In this document: one piece after another, positions 9,925 to 19,443 of the stretch
Layout of the letters: each line of letters starts with the position of its first letter
Position numbering within the stretch: position 1 is the stretch's first letter
DNA from: Novosphingobium marinum
GTDB taxonomy: Bacteria; Pseudomonadota; Alphaproteobacteria; Sphingomonadales; Sphingomonadaceae
DNA length: 64,000 nucleotides
Reading direction: 5' to 3'
Assembly: GCF_013408095.1 (NCBI RefSeq)
Contig: NZ_JACBZF010000001.1
Span: forward strand, 496,001 to 560,000
Notes under the pieces: model-generated
Databases searched by the model: none
What the model saw: only the letters and a program-made list of their open reading frames with translations
Told to the model about the DNA's origin: nothing
Translations under genes and position numbers: made by a program

Positions 9925-10524
9925 ATGAGTTCCAGACCCGCAATGCCGGTAAGCCGGCGCAGCTTCATCGGCGGCAGCGCCGCTGCCATCTCCGCCGCAG
10001 GATCGGTGGGAGCCGGCAAAGCGAAGGCCCAGTCTTCCGCTTCGGCAGACCGGGCGAAGAAACGGACCGTGTCCTTCACCGTCAACGGGGACCGGCGTGA
10101 GATGGAGGCCGATACGCGGCTCACGCTCCTCGATGCCCTGCGCGGCCCGCTCGGCCTGCCGGGCAGCAAGAAGGGCTGCGATCACGGCCAGTGCGGAGCC
10201 TGCACCGTGCATGTCGACGGTCAGCGCATGCTCTCCTGCTTCACGCTCGTGGCCGGGCTGGAGGGCAAGGAAGTCACGACGATCGAAGGCCTTGCGAACG
10301 GCGATGAGCTTCACCCCCTGCAGCAGGCGTTCATCGACAACGACGCGTTCCAATGCGGGTACTGTACCCCCGGCCAGATCATGTCCGGCGTCGCCTGCAT
10401 CGCTGAAGGCCATGCGCGAACGCCCGCCGAAATTCGCGAATACATGAGCGGCAACATCTGCCGCTGCGCCGCCTATCCCAACATCGTCGCCGCCGTGGAG
10501 CAGGCGCGAGACGCAGAGGGCTGA
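9925..10524 (+). CDS. paoA: PaoA-like 2Fe-2S subunit of periplasmic aldehyde oxidoreductase (Tat substrate)
   Basis: This is the iron-sulfur subunit of a xanthine-oxidase-family enzyme resembling E. coli PaoABC. The 199-residue product has a twin-arginine signal (SRRSFIGG, then a hydrophobic Ala/Gly run). Both [2Fe-2S] modules are present: the ferredoxin motif CDHGQCGAC and the helical-domain motif CGYCTPGQ with CRC near the C-terminus. It should pass electrons from the Mo centre to FAD, and the folded complex should be exported through this subunit's Tat signal. I chose the ATG at 9925 (AGGGG about 8 bases upstream) over an in-frame TTG 19 codons earlier. paoB starts one base after its stop. 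Confidence 0.92.
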   Translation: MSSRPAMPVSRRSFIGGSAAAISAAGSVGAGKAKAQSSASADRAKKRTVSFTVNGDRREMEADTRLTLLDALRGPLGLPGSKKGCDHGQCGACTVHVDGQRMLSCFTLVAGLEGKEVTTIEGLANGDELHPLQQAFIDNDAFQCGYCTPGQIMSGVACIAEGHARTPAEIREYMSGNICRCAAYPNIVAAVEQARDAEG

Positions 10525-10525
10525 G

Positions 10526-11539
10526 ATGCGACCTTTCGATTACGAGACTCCGCAGGACGCGGCCCAGGCAGTGGCGCTTTCGGAAGCCGCAGCGCAGTCG
10601 CACGTCGGTTCCCCCGTCCAGTACATCGGCGGCGGCACGACGCTGCTCGACCTCATGAAGCTGGGCGTCATGCGTCCCGAGCGCGTCGTCGCCATCGACG
10701 GGATCGGGGGCGACAGCCTGAACGCGGTGAAGAAAACCGATCAGGGCCTTCACATCGGCGCCCTGGTGTCGATGGCCGAACTGGCCGACAACGGCATGAT
10801 CGAGCGCGATTACCCGGTGCTGCGCGATGCCTTGTGGAAAGCCGCGTCTCCGCAGATTCGCAACATGGCGCGGCTTGGCGGCAACGTCCTTCAGCGCACG
10901 CGCTGCCCCTATTTCCGCGATACGACCTACGATCAGTGCAACAAGCGCGTTCCGGGGTCGGGATGCGCGGCGCTCGACGGGTTCAACCGGCTCCATGCCG
11001 TTCTCGGAACGAGCGGGTCCTGCATCGCGACCTATGCCGGCGACTGGGCGCAGGCCCTCGTCGCGCTGGATGCGTCGGTTTCGGTGCTGGGGCCCGACGG
11101 GCCGCGCGTGCTGCCGTTCTCGGGGCTGCACCGTTTGCCGTCGGATGCTCCGCATATCGAAACGACTCTCAAGCCGGGCGAGCTGATTACGGGCTTCACC
11201 ATCCCCGACGGCCCCTGGCCGCGATCTACCTATGTGAAGGTCCGCGACCGCGAGTCGTACGCCTTTGCCAACGCCAGCGCGGCAGTCGCGCTCGAAATGG
11301 AAGGCGATATCGCCACCGACGTGCGCATCGCGCTCGGCGGTCTTGCAACGGTACCCTGGCGCGCGAGCAAGGCCGAGGCGCAGCTTCGCGGCCGCCCGTT
11401 GGGCGAGGCGGCGATGGAAGCTGCGGCGGAGGCGGAATTCGCCGATGCCGTCACGCACGAACACAACGCATTCAAGGTTCCGCTCGGCAAGGCGACGCTG
11501 GTCCGCGCGCTTACCGAAGCCAAGGCAATGGAAATCTGA
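10526..11539 (+). CDS. paoB: PaoB-like FAD subunit with extra iron-sulfur cluster
   Basis: This is the FAD-binding subunit (337 residues) with a CO-dehydrogenase-type flavoprotein fold. IGGGTTLLDLMKLG and ARLGGNVLQRTRC match the FAD-contacting loops. Right after the second motif come four cysteines within about 45 residues (RTRC, DQC, GSGC, SGSC). This is the insertion that in E. coli PaoB carries an additional [4Fe-4S] cluster, a hallmark separating PaoABC from ordinary xanthine dehydrogenases. It sits between paoA and paoC with gaps of 1 and 2 bases, so the three subunits are co-translated. Confidence 0.92.
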   Translation: MRPFDYETPQDAAQAVALSEAAAQSHVGSPVQYIGGGTTLLDLMKLGVMRPERVVAIDGIGGDSLNAVKKTDQGLHIGALVSMAELADNGMIERDYPVLRDALWKAASPQIRNMARLGGNVLQRTRCPYFRDTTYDQCNKRVPGSGCAALDGFNRLHAVLGTSGSCIATYAGDWAQALVALDASVSVLGPDGPRVLPFSGLHRLPSDAPHIETTLKPGELITGFTIPDGPWPRSTYVKVRDRESYAFANASAAVALEMEGDIATDVRIALGGLATVPWRASKAEAQLRGRPLGEAAMEAAAEAEFADAVTHEHNAFKVPLGKATLVRALTEAKAMEI

Positions 11540-11541
11540 GC

Positions 11542-13737
11542 ATGGCCGATCCGACACCGCCCGTCCCCGAACCCGGCACCAACATGGGCAAGGCGCTGCC
11601 CCGCTACGAGGCGCGCGCCAAGGTCACCGGCGCGCCGCTCTACGCCGACGACATGCCGCTCCCCAATCCGGCGACGGCACTTTTCGTGACGAGCGGCATC
11701 GCGAAAGGATCGATCACGTCGATCGACACGTCGGAAGCAGCAGGCCTGCCGGGCGTCCTCAAGGTCTACACGCACGAGAATGCTCCGTCGCGGCAGGACC
11801 TGCGGCACTTCATGAAGGGCGGCTACGTCGCTGACAGCGTGATGCCGCTCGCCGGCCCGAATATCGTCAACGATGGCGAGATCGTCGCGGTCGTGGTGGC
11901 AGAGGATCTCGCGACCGCGCGCGACGCCGCCCACCGGCTGAAGATCTCCTATCAGGCAGAACAGCCCGCAACGACGTTCGGCAGCGCCGGGGCCGAGGAA
12001 AAGCAGATTACGGCGGGCAAGCACGATGTCGGCGACTTCGATGCCGCGTACGGTTCCGCTCCGGTCACGCTCGACGTCGAGTACGAGACGCCGACGATGC
12101 ACCATAACCCGATGGAGCTGTTCTCCACCGCCGCGGCCTGGGACGGCGACAACCTGGTCATTCACGAGCCCAGCCAGTTCGTCTGGCAATTGAAAAACGG
12201 CGCGGCCGAAACGCTGGGCGTCGATGCCGCCAAGGTCGAGGTGAAGAACCCCTTCGTCGGCGGCGCGTTCGGATCGAAGGGCATCATGACGCAGCGCACC
12301 GGCCTGATCGCGGCGATCGCGCGCGACCTGCGCCGCCCTGTCAAGAACGTGGTGATGCGCGACCAGGGCTATACCCTTGCGACCTATCGCGCCGAAACCA
12401 GGCACCGCATCCGCATGGGCGCGGAAAGCAACGGCAAGCTGGTTGCGCTGTCTCACGAGGGCAGCGAAGTCACCTCGCGGCAGGACGACTATTTCGTCGC
12501 TGGCACGACCGCCACGGCGGAGATGTACGCCTGCCCCAACATCCGCACCGGCGTCAGCCTTGTGAAGGCCGACCGGAACACACCGGGCTTCATGCGCTCC
12601 CCGCCCGAGACGCCGTACATGTACGCGCTCGAATCGGCGATGGACGAGATGGCCGAGAAGCTGGGTATCGACCCGGTCGAGTTTCGCCGGATCAACGACA
12701 CGCAAACCAGCCCGACAACCGGCGCGCCCTATACCAGCCGCTCGCTGATGGAATGCTACGACGAGGCGGCCAGCTCCTTCGGATGGAGCAAGCGCAACCC
12801 GCAGCCGATGTCGATGGCGCAGGACGACTGGCTGATCGGATACGGTTGCGCGACCGCATGTTATCCCACCAACATGATGCCCGCCACTGCGCGCATCGTG
12901 CTGACGCCGGAAGGCAGGGCCGAAGTGCTGATCGCGGCGCACGACGTCGGCACCGGTGCCTACACCGTCATGCAGCAGATCGCCGCCGACGAGCTTGGCA
13001 TCGACCCTGCCGCGATTACAGTAAGGATGGGCGATACGACCCTCCCGCCCGGTCCCGTTTCGGGAGGTTCCATGACCACGGCGAGCGCGGGTTCCGCCGT
13101 GAAGGCCGCGTGCGAGAAGGTGCGCCAGCGTTTCGGCGGCACCGTTCCCGCGGTCGACGACATGTCTGCCGCCTTCCGCAAGCTCGGCAGCAACCGCATC
13201 GAGGAATACGCCGAATGGGCGCCGCCCGGCTCGGGCGAAGACGCGATCAAGGCGCTTTACAAGGGCAAGTTCGGCGGTGGCGGCGGCGACGAGCCAAAGC
13301 CGCTGATGTATGCTTTCGGAGCCGAGTTCGTCGAAGTCCGCGTCCACCGGCTCACGCGCGAAATCCGCGTGCCCCGGATGACCGGGGCCTTCGCGGCGGG
13401 CCGGATCGTCAATCCGCGCACCGCGCGCAGCCAGTATCTCGGCGGCATGATCTGGGGGTTGGGGCAGGCGCTCCTGGAAAAGACCGAACTCGACCTGCTC
13501 CGCGCCCGTTACATCAACGACAACATCGCGGAATACCTCGTTGCGGTGAATGCCGACGTCCCCGAAGTCGACATCATCATGGTCCCCGAAGTCGACAACC
13601 AGGTGAATTCGCTCGGCGTGAAGGGCATCGGCGAGGTCAGCAACGTGGGTACCGCCGCAGCGATCGCCAACGCCGTCTACCACGCCACCGGAAGGCGTAT
13701 TCGCGAATTGCCGGTTACCATGGACAAGTTGCTCTGA
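11542..13737 (+). CDS. paoC: PaoC-like molybdenum-cofactor subunit of aldehyde oxidoreductase
   Basis: This is the catalytic subunit (731 residues; E. coli PaoC has about the same length), which binds molybdopterin cytosine dinucleotide and oxidises a broad range of aldehydes to acids. Visible marks are GKALPRYEARAKVTGAPLYA near the N-terminus, PFVGGAFGSKG in the Moco region, and KGIGEVSNVG near the C-terminus, which holds the base-catalyst glutamate. It starts 2 bases after paoB. No paoD or other Mo-cofactor insertion chaperone follows, so maturation must use a gene elsewhere. The role is probably detoxification of aromatic or other aldehydes in the periplasm. Confidence 0.92.
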   Translation: MADPTPPVPEPGTNMGKALPRYEARAKVTGAPLYADDMPLPNPATALFVTSGIAKGSITSIDTSEAAGLPGVLKVYTHENAPSRQDLRHFMKGGYVADSVMPLAGPNIVNDGEIVAVVVAEDLATARDAAHRLKISYQAEQPATTFGSAGAEEKQITAGKHDVGDFDAAYGSAPVTLDVEYETPTMHHNPMELFSTAAAWDGDNLVIHEPSQFVWQLKNGAAETLGVDAAKVEVKNPFVGGAFGSKGIMTQRTGLIAAIARDLRRPVKNVVMRDQGYTLATYRAETRHRIRMGAESNGKLVALSHEGSEVTSRQDDYFVAGTTATAEMYACPNIRTGVSLVKADRNTPGFMRSPPETPYMYALESAMDEMAEKLGIDPVEFRRINDTQTSPTTGAPYTSRSLMECYDEAASSFGWSKRNPQPMSMAQDDWLIGYGCATACYPTNMMPATARIVLTPEGRAEVLIAAHDVGTGAYTVMQQIAADELGIDPAAITVRMGDTTLPPGPVSGGSMTTASAGSAVKAACEKVRQRFGGTVPAVDDMSAAFRKLGSNRIEEYAEWAPPGSGEDAIKALYKGKFGGGGGDEPKPLMYAFGAEFVEVRVHRLTREIRVPRMTGAFAAGRIVNPRTARSQYLGGMIWGLGQALLEKTELDLLRARYINDNIAEYLVAVNADVPEVDIIMVPEVDNQVNSLGVKGIGEVSNVGTAAAIANAVYHATGRRIRELPVTMDKLL

Positions 13738-13856
13738 CGGACCCCAGGCAGGACCTCCTTACCCCCACTATTGATCAGGTCACTCGGGCGCGATAACGCC
13801 CTAGACGGGCTTCGCCCGGCAAGGAGACCGGGTGGGATGAGGAGAGACCGGGGTCG

Positions 13857-15806
13857 ATGAAAAACCTGATTGCACGTCGCATGCCTTTCGGGCGCGCAGC
13901 ATTGCTGGCGGCCCTTGGCCTGGCCGTGGGCACCAGCGCCCTTTCGATTTCCGGTGAACTCTCCGCCGCGCCCGCTTCGGGCGGCAAGGTGGCTGCGGCG
14001 GATACTTATCGCGATGTCGGAGACGAGCTCGACCCGGCGGTCGCGGCGACGGGGCAGCGCGTCTACGACGGGCTCTGCGTCGCATGCCATTCGGGCGGCG
14101 CGGACCGCGCTCCGGAGCGCTACATCCTTTCGCAGATGACGCCGGAATCGATATATCGCGCGCTGACGACCGGCGTCATGGCGCCGATGTCGACCGGTTT
14201 GTCCGACGACGAGAAGAAAGCGGTTTCGCAATACGTCGCCAACCGAACCTTCGGTCATGCCGATGCCGCCGCCGACCTGAAGATGTGCACCGGCGACAGG
14301 GCGGCATTCGATCTCGACCAGCCGCCGGCCTTCGCGGGGTGGGGCCTCGACAATGCCGGCACACACGCGATCCCGGATGACGTGGCCGGGATCGACCGCG
14401 AAAATGTCGGCAAGCTCAGCCTGAAATATGCCGTCGCCTTCCCCAGCACGATAAGGATGCGTTCGCAGCCGGCCATTGCGGGCGGCAGCATCATCACCGG
14501 CACGCATGACGGTTCCGTCTACGCGGTCGATGCCGAAACCGGCTGCATCAAGTGGGTCTTCCACGCCGGCAGCGAGGTGCGTACCGGCATTGTCGTTTCG
14601 TCGTGGGAAGCGGGCGATGCCGACGCGCGGCCGATGGCCTATTTCTCCGACATCGTGGGCAACGCCTACGGCATCGACGCGCGAACGGGTGAGGAGGTCT
14701 GGCGGCTTCGCGGCGACCCGCACCCGAGCACGACGCTCACGGCCTCGCCGACGCTGTACGACGGTATCCTATACATCCCGGTATCGTCGCTCGAGGAAGG
14801 CGCGGCGGGCGATCCGCTTTACGAATGCTGCACCTTTCGCGGTTCGATCCTCGCGGTCGATCCGCTGACCGGCAAGGAGCTTTGGCGAACCTACCTTGTC
14901 GACGAGCCGAAGCACACCGAGGTCAATTCCGCCGGCGCGCGCAATTACGGACCCTCCGGCGTCGCGGTGTGGAATACGCCCTCGGTCGACGAAAAGCGCG
15001 GACTTCTCGTCTTCGCGACCGGCGACAACTACACCACGCCCACGACCGACCTCAGCGACGCGATCGTTGCGCTCGACCTCAAGAGCGGCGAGATCAAATG
15101 GTCCTACCAGGCGCTCGAAGGCGATGCCTGGAACGCCTCGTGCAGCGAGGTCAACAAGGCAAATTGCCCCGAAGATGCCGGGCCGGACTTCGATTTCGGC
15201 GCCAACGTCGCGATCGCGAAGGGCAAGGACGGAAAGGAGTACGTCCTCGCCGGACAGAAATCGGGCATCGCCTACGGGATCGATGCCGACACCGGCGAAC
15301 TGGCCTGGAAGACCCGCGTCGGTCGTGGCGGCGTGATGGGCGGCATCCACTTCGGTATCGCCGCTTCGGAAGGAAAGGTCTTCGTTCCGGTCAGCGACAG
15401 CGCCGATGGTGTGGAATACGACATGGCAGCCAAGCCGGGCGTCTACGCGCTGGACATCGCGACCGGAGAGCGTCTCTGGGAGGCTCCTTCGCCGCTCGAC
15501 ACCTGCGAGGGCAAGCCGCTTTGCAGCCCCGGTTACTCGGGCGCCGTGACGGCGACCTCGGAACTGGTGATGGCAGGCAGCATCGACGGGTATCTCAGGG
15601 TCTTCGATGCCGATACCGGCACGGTCCTCTGGGAAACCGACACCGCGACGACTTACGAGACCGTCAATGGTTCCACGGGCAACGGCGGCGCGATCGCCGG
15701 CGGCGTCGCACCGATCGCCTGGAACGGCATGCTGATCGTTCCATCGGGGTACGGGTTCACCGCCAAGATGACGGGCAACGTGCTGCTGGTCTACGGCGTC
15801 GACTGA
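13857..15806 (+). CDS. Periplasmic PQQ-dependent dehydrogenase with N-terminal cytochrome c domain
   Basis: The product is a 649-residue quinohaemoprotein. A signal peptide (about residues 1-38) is followed by a cytochrome c domain with CVACH at 74-78 and a likely axial Met in GVMAPMS, then an eight-bladed beta-propeller of the PQQ type. Adjacent cysteines 324-325 (YECCTF) match the vicinal disulfide next to PQQ in alcohol dehydrogenases. The domain order and repeats such as GSVYAVDAETG resemble polyvinyl-alcohol dehydrogenases, but the substrate is not known. A GAGGAGAG ribosome-binding site precedes the ATG. It lies 119 bases after paoC, and that gap contains a small hairpin (13806-13818). 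Product aldehydes could feed the Pao enzyme; that link is inference. Confidence 0.87.
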   Translation: MKNLIARRMPFGRAALLAALGLAVGTSALSISGELSAAPASGGKVAAADTYRDVGDELDPAVAATGQRVYDGLCVACHSGGADRAPERYILSQMTPESIYRALTTGVMAPMSTGLSDDEKKAVSQYVANRTFGHADAAADLKMCTGDRAAFDLDQPPAFAGWGLDNAGTHAIPDDVAGIDRENVGKLSLKYAVAFPSTIRMRSQPAIAGGSIITGTHDGSVYAVDAETGCIKWVFHAGSEVRTGIVVSSWEAGDADARPMAYFSDIVGNAYGIDARTGEEVWRLRGDPHPSTTLTASPTLYDGILYIPVSSLEEGAAGDPLYECCTFRGSILAVDPLTGKELWRTYLVDEPKHTEVNSAGARNYGPSGVAVWNTPSVDEKRGLLVFATGDNYTTPTTDLSDAIVALDLKSGEIKWSYQALEGDAWNASCSEVNKANCPEDAGPDFDFGANVAIAKGKDGKEYVLAGQKSGIAYGIDADTGELAWKTRVGRGGVMGGIHFGIAASEGKVFVPVSDSADGVEYDMAAKPGVYALDIATGERLWEAPSPLDTCEGKPLCSPGYSGAVTATSELVMAGSIDGYLRVFDADTGTVLWETDTATTYETVNGSTGNGGAIAGGVAPIAWNGMLIVPSGYGFTAKMTGNVLLVYGVD

Positions 15807-15835
15807 TCGCCGCTTCGCAGGCGATCAGTCGACGC
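15796..15835. repeat. Perfect 16-bp inverted repeat overlapping the stop codon of the PQQ dehydrogenase
   Basis: The arms 15796-15811 and 15820-15835 are exact reverse complements separated by an 8-base loop (15812-15819). The stop codon at 15804-15806 lies in the left arm. No T run follows on either strand, so it is not a classical intrinsic terminator. It could protect the mRNA 3' end, act in Rho-dependent ending, or serve as a bidirectional barrier. Confidence 0.7.
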
Positions 15836-16103
15836 GCGCAAGCAGTCTGCGCGGCCGGAGACACCGCCGGTTATGTCGTGACGCATAGCGGTTCCCGAAA
15901 GGGAGCCGCGCACGCGTCGTCCGTGTTCTGCGTCGTCCTGTCCGAAAGGGAATTCGCTGCCGCTCTCCTCTTTGAGCCTTGGTCCAGGGAGCCGGAAAAC
16001 GGCAGCAACAAATCTACGCGCAGGAACGACGAAAGGTTCCCGAAAACCGGAAAAACTTCGGCGTCCGGCTTGCGAATACGTATTGGGGATGGATGGGAGA
16101 AAA
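15836..16103. other. Non-coding gap with stem-loops
   Basis: I see no convincing gene between the PQQ dehydrogenase and tRNA-Lys. The gap holds small hairpins, the clearest being 15888-15896 with 15901-15909 around a GAAA tetraloop (9 pairs, one G-T). Downstream of the tRNA on the minus strand are two short T runs (about 16045-16056), which may help end the tRNA transcript. A small RNA cannot be excluded. Confidence 0.5.
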
Positions 16104-16179
<76 letters not shown>

Positions 16180-16285
16180 ACTGTCCGGTTTCGGACGGTC
16201 CCGAATCGACAGGAGCGGCCCATATAGCGGCTGCGCGGCGAAGGTGAAGGGGGCGCGCGACAATTTTTCGAGAAACGCGGATTTT

Positions 16286-17398
16286 TCAGGTGAGGCCTGT
16301 CGGGCGCTTGCTCCAGCGGTCGACGGCCAGGATCGCTCCGAAACAGATCATCACCGTCAGCATCGAGGACCCGCCATGGCTCATGAAGGGCAGGGGAATG
16401 CCCACCACGGGCGCGAGGCCCATCACCATCATCAGGTTGATCGCGACGTAGAAGAAGATCGTCGCGGTCATGCCGGAGGCGAGCAGGCGCGAGAACCTGT
16501 CCGGCCCCCGGCGCGCGACGACGAGGCCCCAGCGGAACAGCGCGGCGAAGACCAGCAGCACGAACACGCCGCCGATCATGCCCCACTCCTCCGCCATAGT
16601 GGCGAACACGAAGTCGGTATGTGCCTCGGGCAGGTATTCGAGATGGCTTTGCGATCCGTTGCCGAAGCCCTTGCCGAAGATGCCGCCGGAACCGATGGCG
16701 ATCTTCGACTGGGTGATGTGATAGCCAGCGCCCAGCGGATCGCTCTCGGGATCGAGAAACGTAGTCACGCGGCGGCGCTGGTAGTCGTGGAGAAAGGTGA
16801 AGAAGCCCACCGGCGCGGCGATCCCCGCAGCCACGCCCGCGCCCACGAACCAGCGCAGCGGCAGACCGGCAAGGAACATCACGACCACTCCGCCGAACAC
16901 GATGGCCAGAGAGGTGCCGAGGTCGGGCTGCAGGATCACCAGCCCGACCGGCAGTCCGATCAGAGCGCCCGCCGGGATGAGGCCGCGCCAGCTTGCCGTC
17001 ATCGGCGCAGGCAGCGTGTCGTAGAAGCGCGCCAGGACGAGGACGATCGTGGGCTTCATCAGTTCGGAAGGTTGCAGCGTCATGAAGCCGAGGTTCAGCC
17101 AGCGCTGGCTGCCGCCGTTTATCGCACCGATTGCCTCGACCAGCATGAGTAGCAGGAAGACCGCGCCGTAAACCGGGTAGGCTGCCATCTTGAACCAGTC
17201 TCGCGGCAGCCACGACATGACGAACGCCATCACGAGGAAAATCCCGAAACGCACCATGTGCGATGCCGCGTAGGGCTGCAGATGCCCGCCCGCCGCCGAA
17301 TACAGCACCGCCGCGCCCAGCAGGACGAGCGCCAGCAGCGGCAGGATCACCCGCCAGGGTTGCCGCGCGACCGGATCGGGAATTATGCCGAGCGCCAT
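16286..17398 (-). CDS. rodA: Rod-shape peptidoglycan glycosyltransferase RodA
   Basis: This is a 370-residue SEDS-family inner-membrane protein with about ten transmembrane helices. It polymerises lipid II glycan strands during lateral wall growth together with its cognate class B penicillin-binding protein. Motifs include FLVMAFVMSW, GWITKP-like SELMKP, and the C-terminal GIPLPFMSHGGSSMLT loop conserved in FtsW/RodA. The start overlaps the mrdA stop by one base, so it is translated with PBP2. It is the last gene of the mreBCD-mrdA-rodA operon. Confidence 0.96.
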   Translation of the reverse strand: MALGIIPDPVARQPWRVILPLLALVLLGAAVLYSAAGGHLQPYAASHMVRFGIFLVMAFVMSWLPRDWFKMAAYPVYGAVFLLLMLVEAIGAINGGSQRWLNLGFMTLQPSELMKPTIVLVLARFYDTLPAPMTASWRGLIPAGALIGLPVGLVILQPDLGTSLAIVFGGVVVMFLAGLPLRWFVGAGVAAGIAAPVGFFTFLHDYQRRRVTTFLDPESDPLGAGYHITQSKIAIGSGGIFGKGFGNGSQSHLEYLPEAHTDFVFATMAEEWGMIGGVFVLLVFAALFRWGLVVARRGPDRFSRLLASGMTATIFFYVAINLMMVMGLAPVVGIPLPFMSHGGSSMLTVMICFGAILAVDRWSKRPTGLT

Positions 17399-19443
17399 CA
17401 GTCGGCCTCAGGCGCGGTGGAGGGAGCGCCCGAGGCTCCCGGCTCGGGTCGCGGCGACTGCGCGGTCCGGACGATGGGCTGCGACGGCTCGCCATCGGAA
17501 GCGGCGGCGGCTTCGGCCTGTTTCTTCTCGGCCGCATCGCCGACCTTGGGCGCGTTCGGCCCGTATTGCTCGACGTAGGCAGCGTACTTGCGGTCGAGCC
17601 GCTCGCGCGCTGTGCCGCCCCAGCCTTCCTCGAACTCGTAAAGCTTTTCCATCGCCTTGCCGGGGTCGTAGAGGAACGTCATCACATCGCGCGCGACCGG
17701 GTAGGCCGCGCCCGACCCGCCGCCGTGTTCGATGGTGACGGCGCATGCATAGCGCGGCTTGTCGAACGGGGCGTAGCAGATGAAGTGGCCGTGGTCGCGG
17801 TACTTCCAGGGGCCGGTCTTGCCGCTCGACACGCTGAGCGAGACGACCTGCGCCGTGCCGGTCTTGCCAGCGAGCTTCACGTCCTCGATCGGCAGTCTCG
17901 CGCGGCCGGCGGTTCCCGGGCCGTTGACGACGTCGGACATCGACTGATGGATATAGTCGAGGTGTTCCTGCGGAATGTCGAGCGATGCCGCGTCCTGCCC
18001 GCCCTGGCCATGGATGAGCCGGGGCATGAGATTTCTTCCGCTGGCTATGCGAGAGGCCATCACGCATTGCTGCAGCGGGTTCACGAGGAAATAGCCCTGG
18101 CCGATGGTGGCGTTGACGGTGTCGAACGTCTGCCACTCGCGGCCGTACTTCCTTTCCTTCCACTGCGGATCGGGAACCGTGCCGTACGACTGGCCGACCA
18201 CGGGCAGCGGATACTCCGCGCCAAGGCCCAGCTTGCGCGCCATCGCGGCGATCGGGTTCATCCCGATCTTCTGCGCGAAGTAATAGAAGTATACGTCGCA
18301 GCTCTGGTAGATGCCCTTGGCCATGTTGACGGTGCCGTGGCCGCGCCGGTTCCAGCAGTGGAACACGCGATTGCCCACGCGCAGGCCGCCGCCGCAGAAA
18401 ACCGTCTCCTCGGGATCGAGTCCCGCTTCGAGGAAGGCGAGACCGACCATCGGCTTGACCGTAGAGCCTGGCGGATAGAGCCCGCGCAGCACCTTGTTGC
18501 GCAACGGCACGTGGTCGTCGTCCGACAGCATCTTCCACTCGATGCGACCGATGCCGTCCGAAAAGCTGTTGGGATCGAAGCTGGGCATCGAGGACGCGCA
18601 CAGGATGTCGCCGTTGTGGCAGTCCATGACGACGACCGAGCCCGATTCCGGGCCGAGCCTGCGCGCGGCGTAATCCTGCAGCGGCCCGTCGATGGTCAGC
18701 TTCACGGGCTTGCCGGGCACGTCCTCGCGGGTCTCGAGGTCGCGGATGATCCGCCCGCTGGCGGTCACCTCGACGCGGCGGGCACCGGGGTATCCGCGCA
18801 GGTCCTTCTCGAACTGCTTCTCGAGACCGTCCTTGCCGATCTTGTAGCCGGGCGTGATGAGAAGCGGGTTGCGATCCTCCTCGTAGTCCTCGGCAGACGC
18901 GGTACCGACATAGCCGATGAGATGTCCGACCGAGGGTCCGGTGGGGTAGAAGCGAGAGTATCCCCGCTGCGTGACCACGCCGGGCAGTTCGGGCAGGCGC
19001 ACGCTCACCGCCGCGAAGCGTTCGAGGTCCAGCCCGGACGCGACCTCGACCGGGGCGAAGCCGCTCGACTTCTCGATCTTGTCGCGCAAGTCGCGAAGCT
19101 CGACCTCGTCGAGGTTCAGGAGCTCGCCCAGGGTGTCTATCGTCTTGCCGTTGTTCCCCATGCGATCGGGAATGATGTCGACGCGGAAGTCCGCCCGGTT
19201 CGAGGCGAGCGGTGCACCGTTGCGGTCGAGGATCCAGCCACGACGCGGAGGGATCAGCGACAGGTTCACGCGGTTGCTTTCGGCCTCGAGCTCCCATTTC
19301 TCGTTCTGCGCGACGGCAAGGTAGCCGAGCCGCGCGGCGAGCAGCACGCCGATGGTGCCCTGCAAGGTGCCGAGGACGGCACTGCGCCTGTCGAAGCTGT
19401 TGCGCAGCGTCGCCAGGCTGACATGGCGCAGCTTTCCGAACAT
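17398..19443 (-). CDS. mrdA: Penicillin-binding protein 2
   Basis: This is a class B PBP transpeptidase of the elongasome, 681 residues, with a single N-terminal membrane anchor after a short cytoplasmic tail, a dimerisation/pedestal domain and a C-terminal transpeptidase domain. Catalytic motifs are visible: STVK (Ser327), SCD as the SxN-type motif, and KTGT (Lys527). The C-terminus is a long Ala/Glu/Pro-rich tail after the catalytic domain. mreD ends directly at the base before its start, and rodA starts in its stop codon. It crosslinks the glycan made by RodA. Confidence 0.96.
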   Translation of the reverse strand: MFGKLRHVSLATLRNSFDRRSAVLGTLQGTIGVLLAARLGYLAVAQNEKWELEAESNRVNLSLIPPRRGWILDRNGAPLASNRADFRVDIIPDRMGNNGKTIDTLGELLNLDEVELRDLRDKIEKSSGFAPVEVASGLDLERFAAVSVRLPELPGVVTQRGYSRFYPTGPSVGHLIGYVGTASAEDYEEDRNPLLITPGYKIGKDGLEKQFEKDLRGYPGARRVEVTASGRIIRDLETREDVPGKPVKLTIDGPLQDYAARRLGPESGSVVVMDCHNGDILCASSMPSFDPNSFSDGIGRIEWKMLSDDDHVPLRNKVLRGLYPPGSTVKPMVGLAFLEAGLDPEETVFCGGGLRVGNRVFHCWNRRGHGTVNMAKGIYQSCDVYFYYFAQKIGMNPIAAMARKLGLGAEYPLPVVGQSYGTVPDPQWKERKYGREWQTFDTVNATIGQGYFLVNPLQQCVMASRIASGRNLMPRLIHGQGGQDAASLDIPQEHLDYIHQSMSDVVNGPGTAGRARLPIEDVKLAGKTGTAQVVSLSVSSGKTGPWKYRDHGHFICYAPFDKPRYACAVTIEHGGGSGAAYPVARDVMTFLYDPGKAMEKLYEFEEGWGGTARERLDRKYAAYVEQYGPNAPKVGDAAEKKQAEAAAASDGEPSQPIVRTAQSPRPEPGASGAPSTAPEAD

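Noticed and set aside
11230..13683. Minus-strand open frame of more than 800 codons opposite paoC
   Set aside because: Shadow of paoC; the composition is typical of antisense in GC-rich genes and there are no family motifs.
10834..13737. A single 967-codon open frame running from inside paoB through paoC
   Set aside because: The first part (to about 11541) is out of frame with paoB, has no family resemblance, and is Arg/Ser/Ala-rich as expected from shadow frames in GC-rich DNA. The real paoC start is 11542.
15796..15835. Intrinsic terminator
   Set aside because: The stem is strong but no T run follows on either strand, so I list it only as an inverted repeat.
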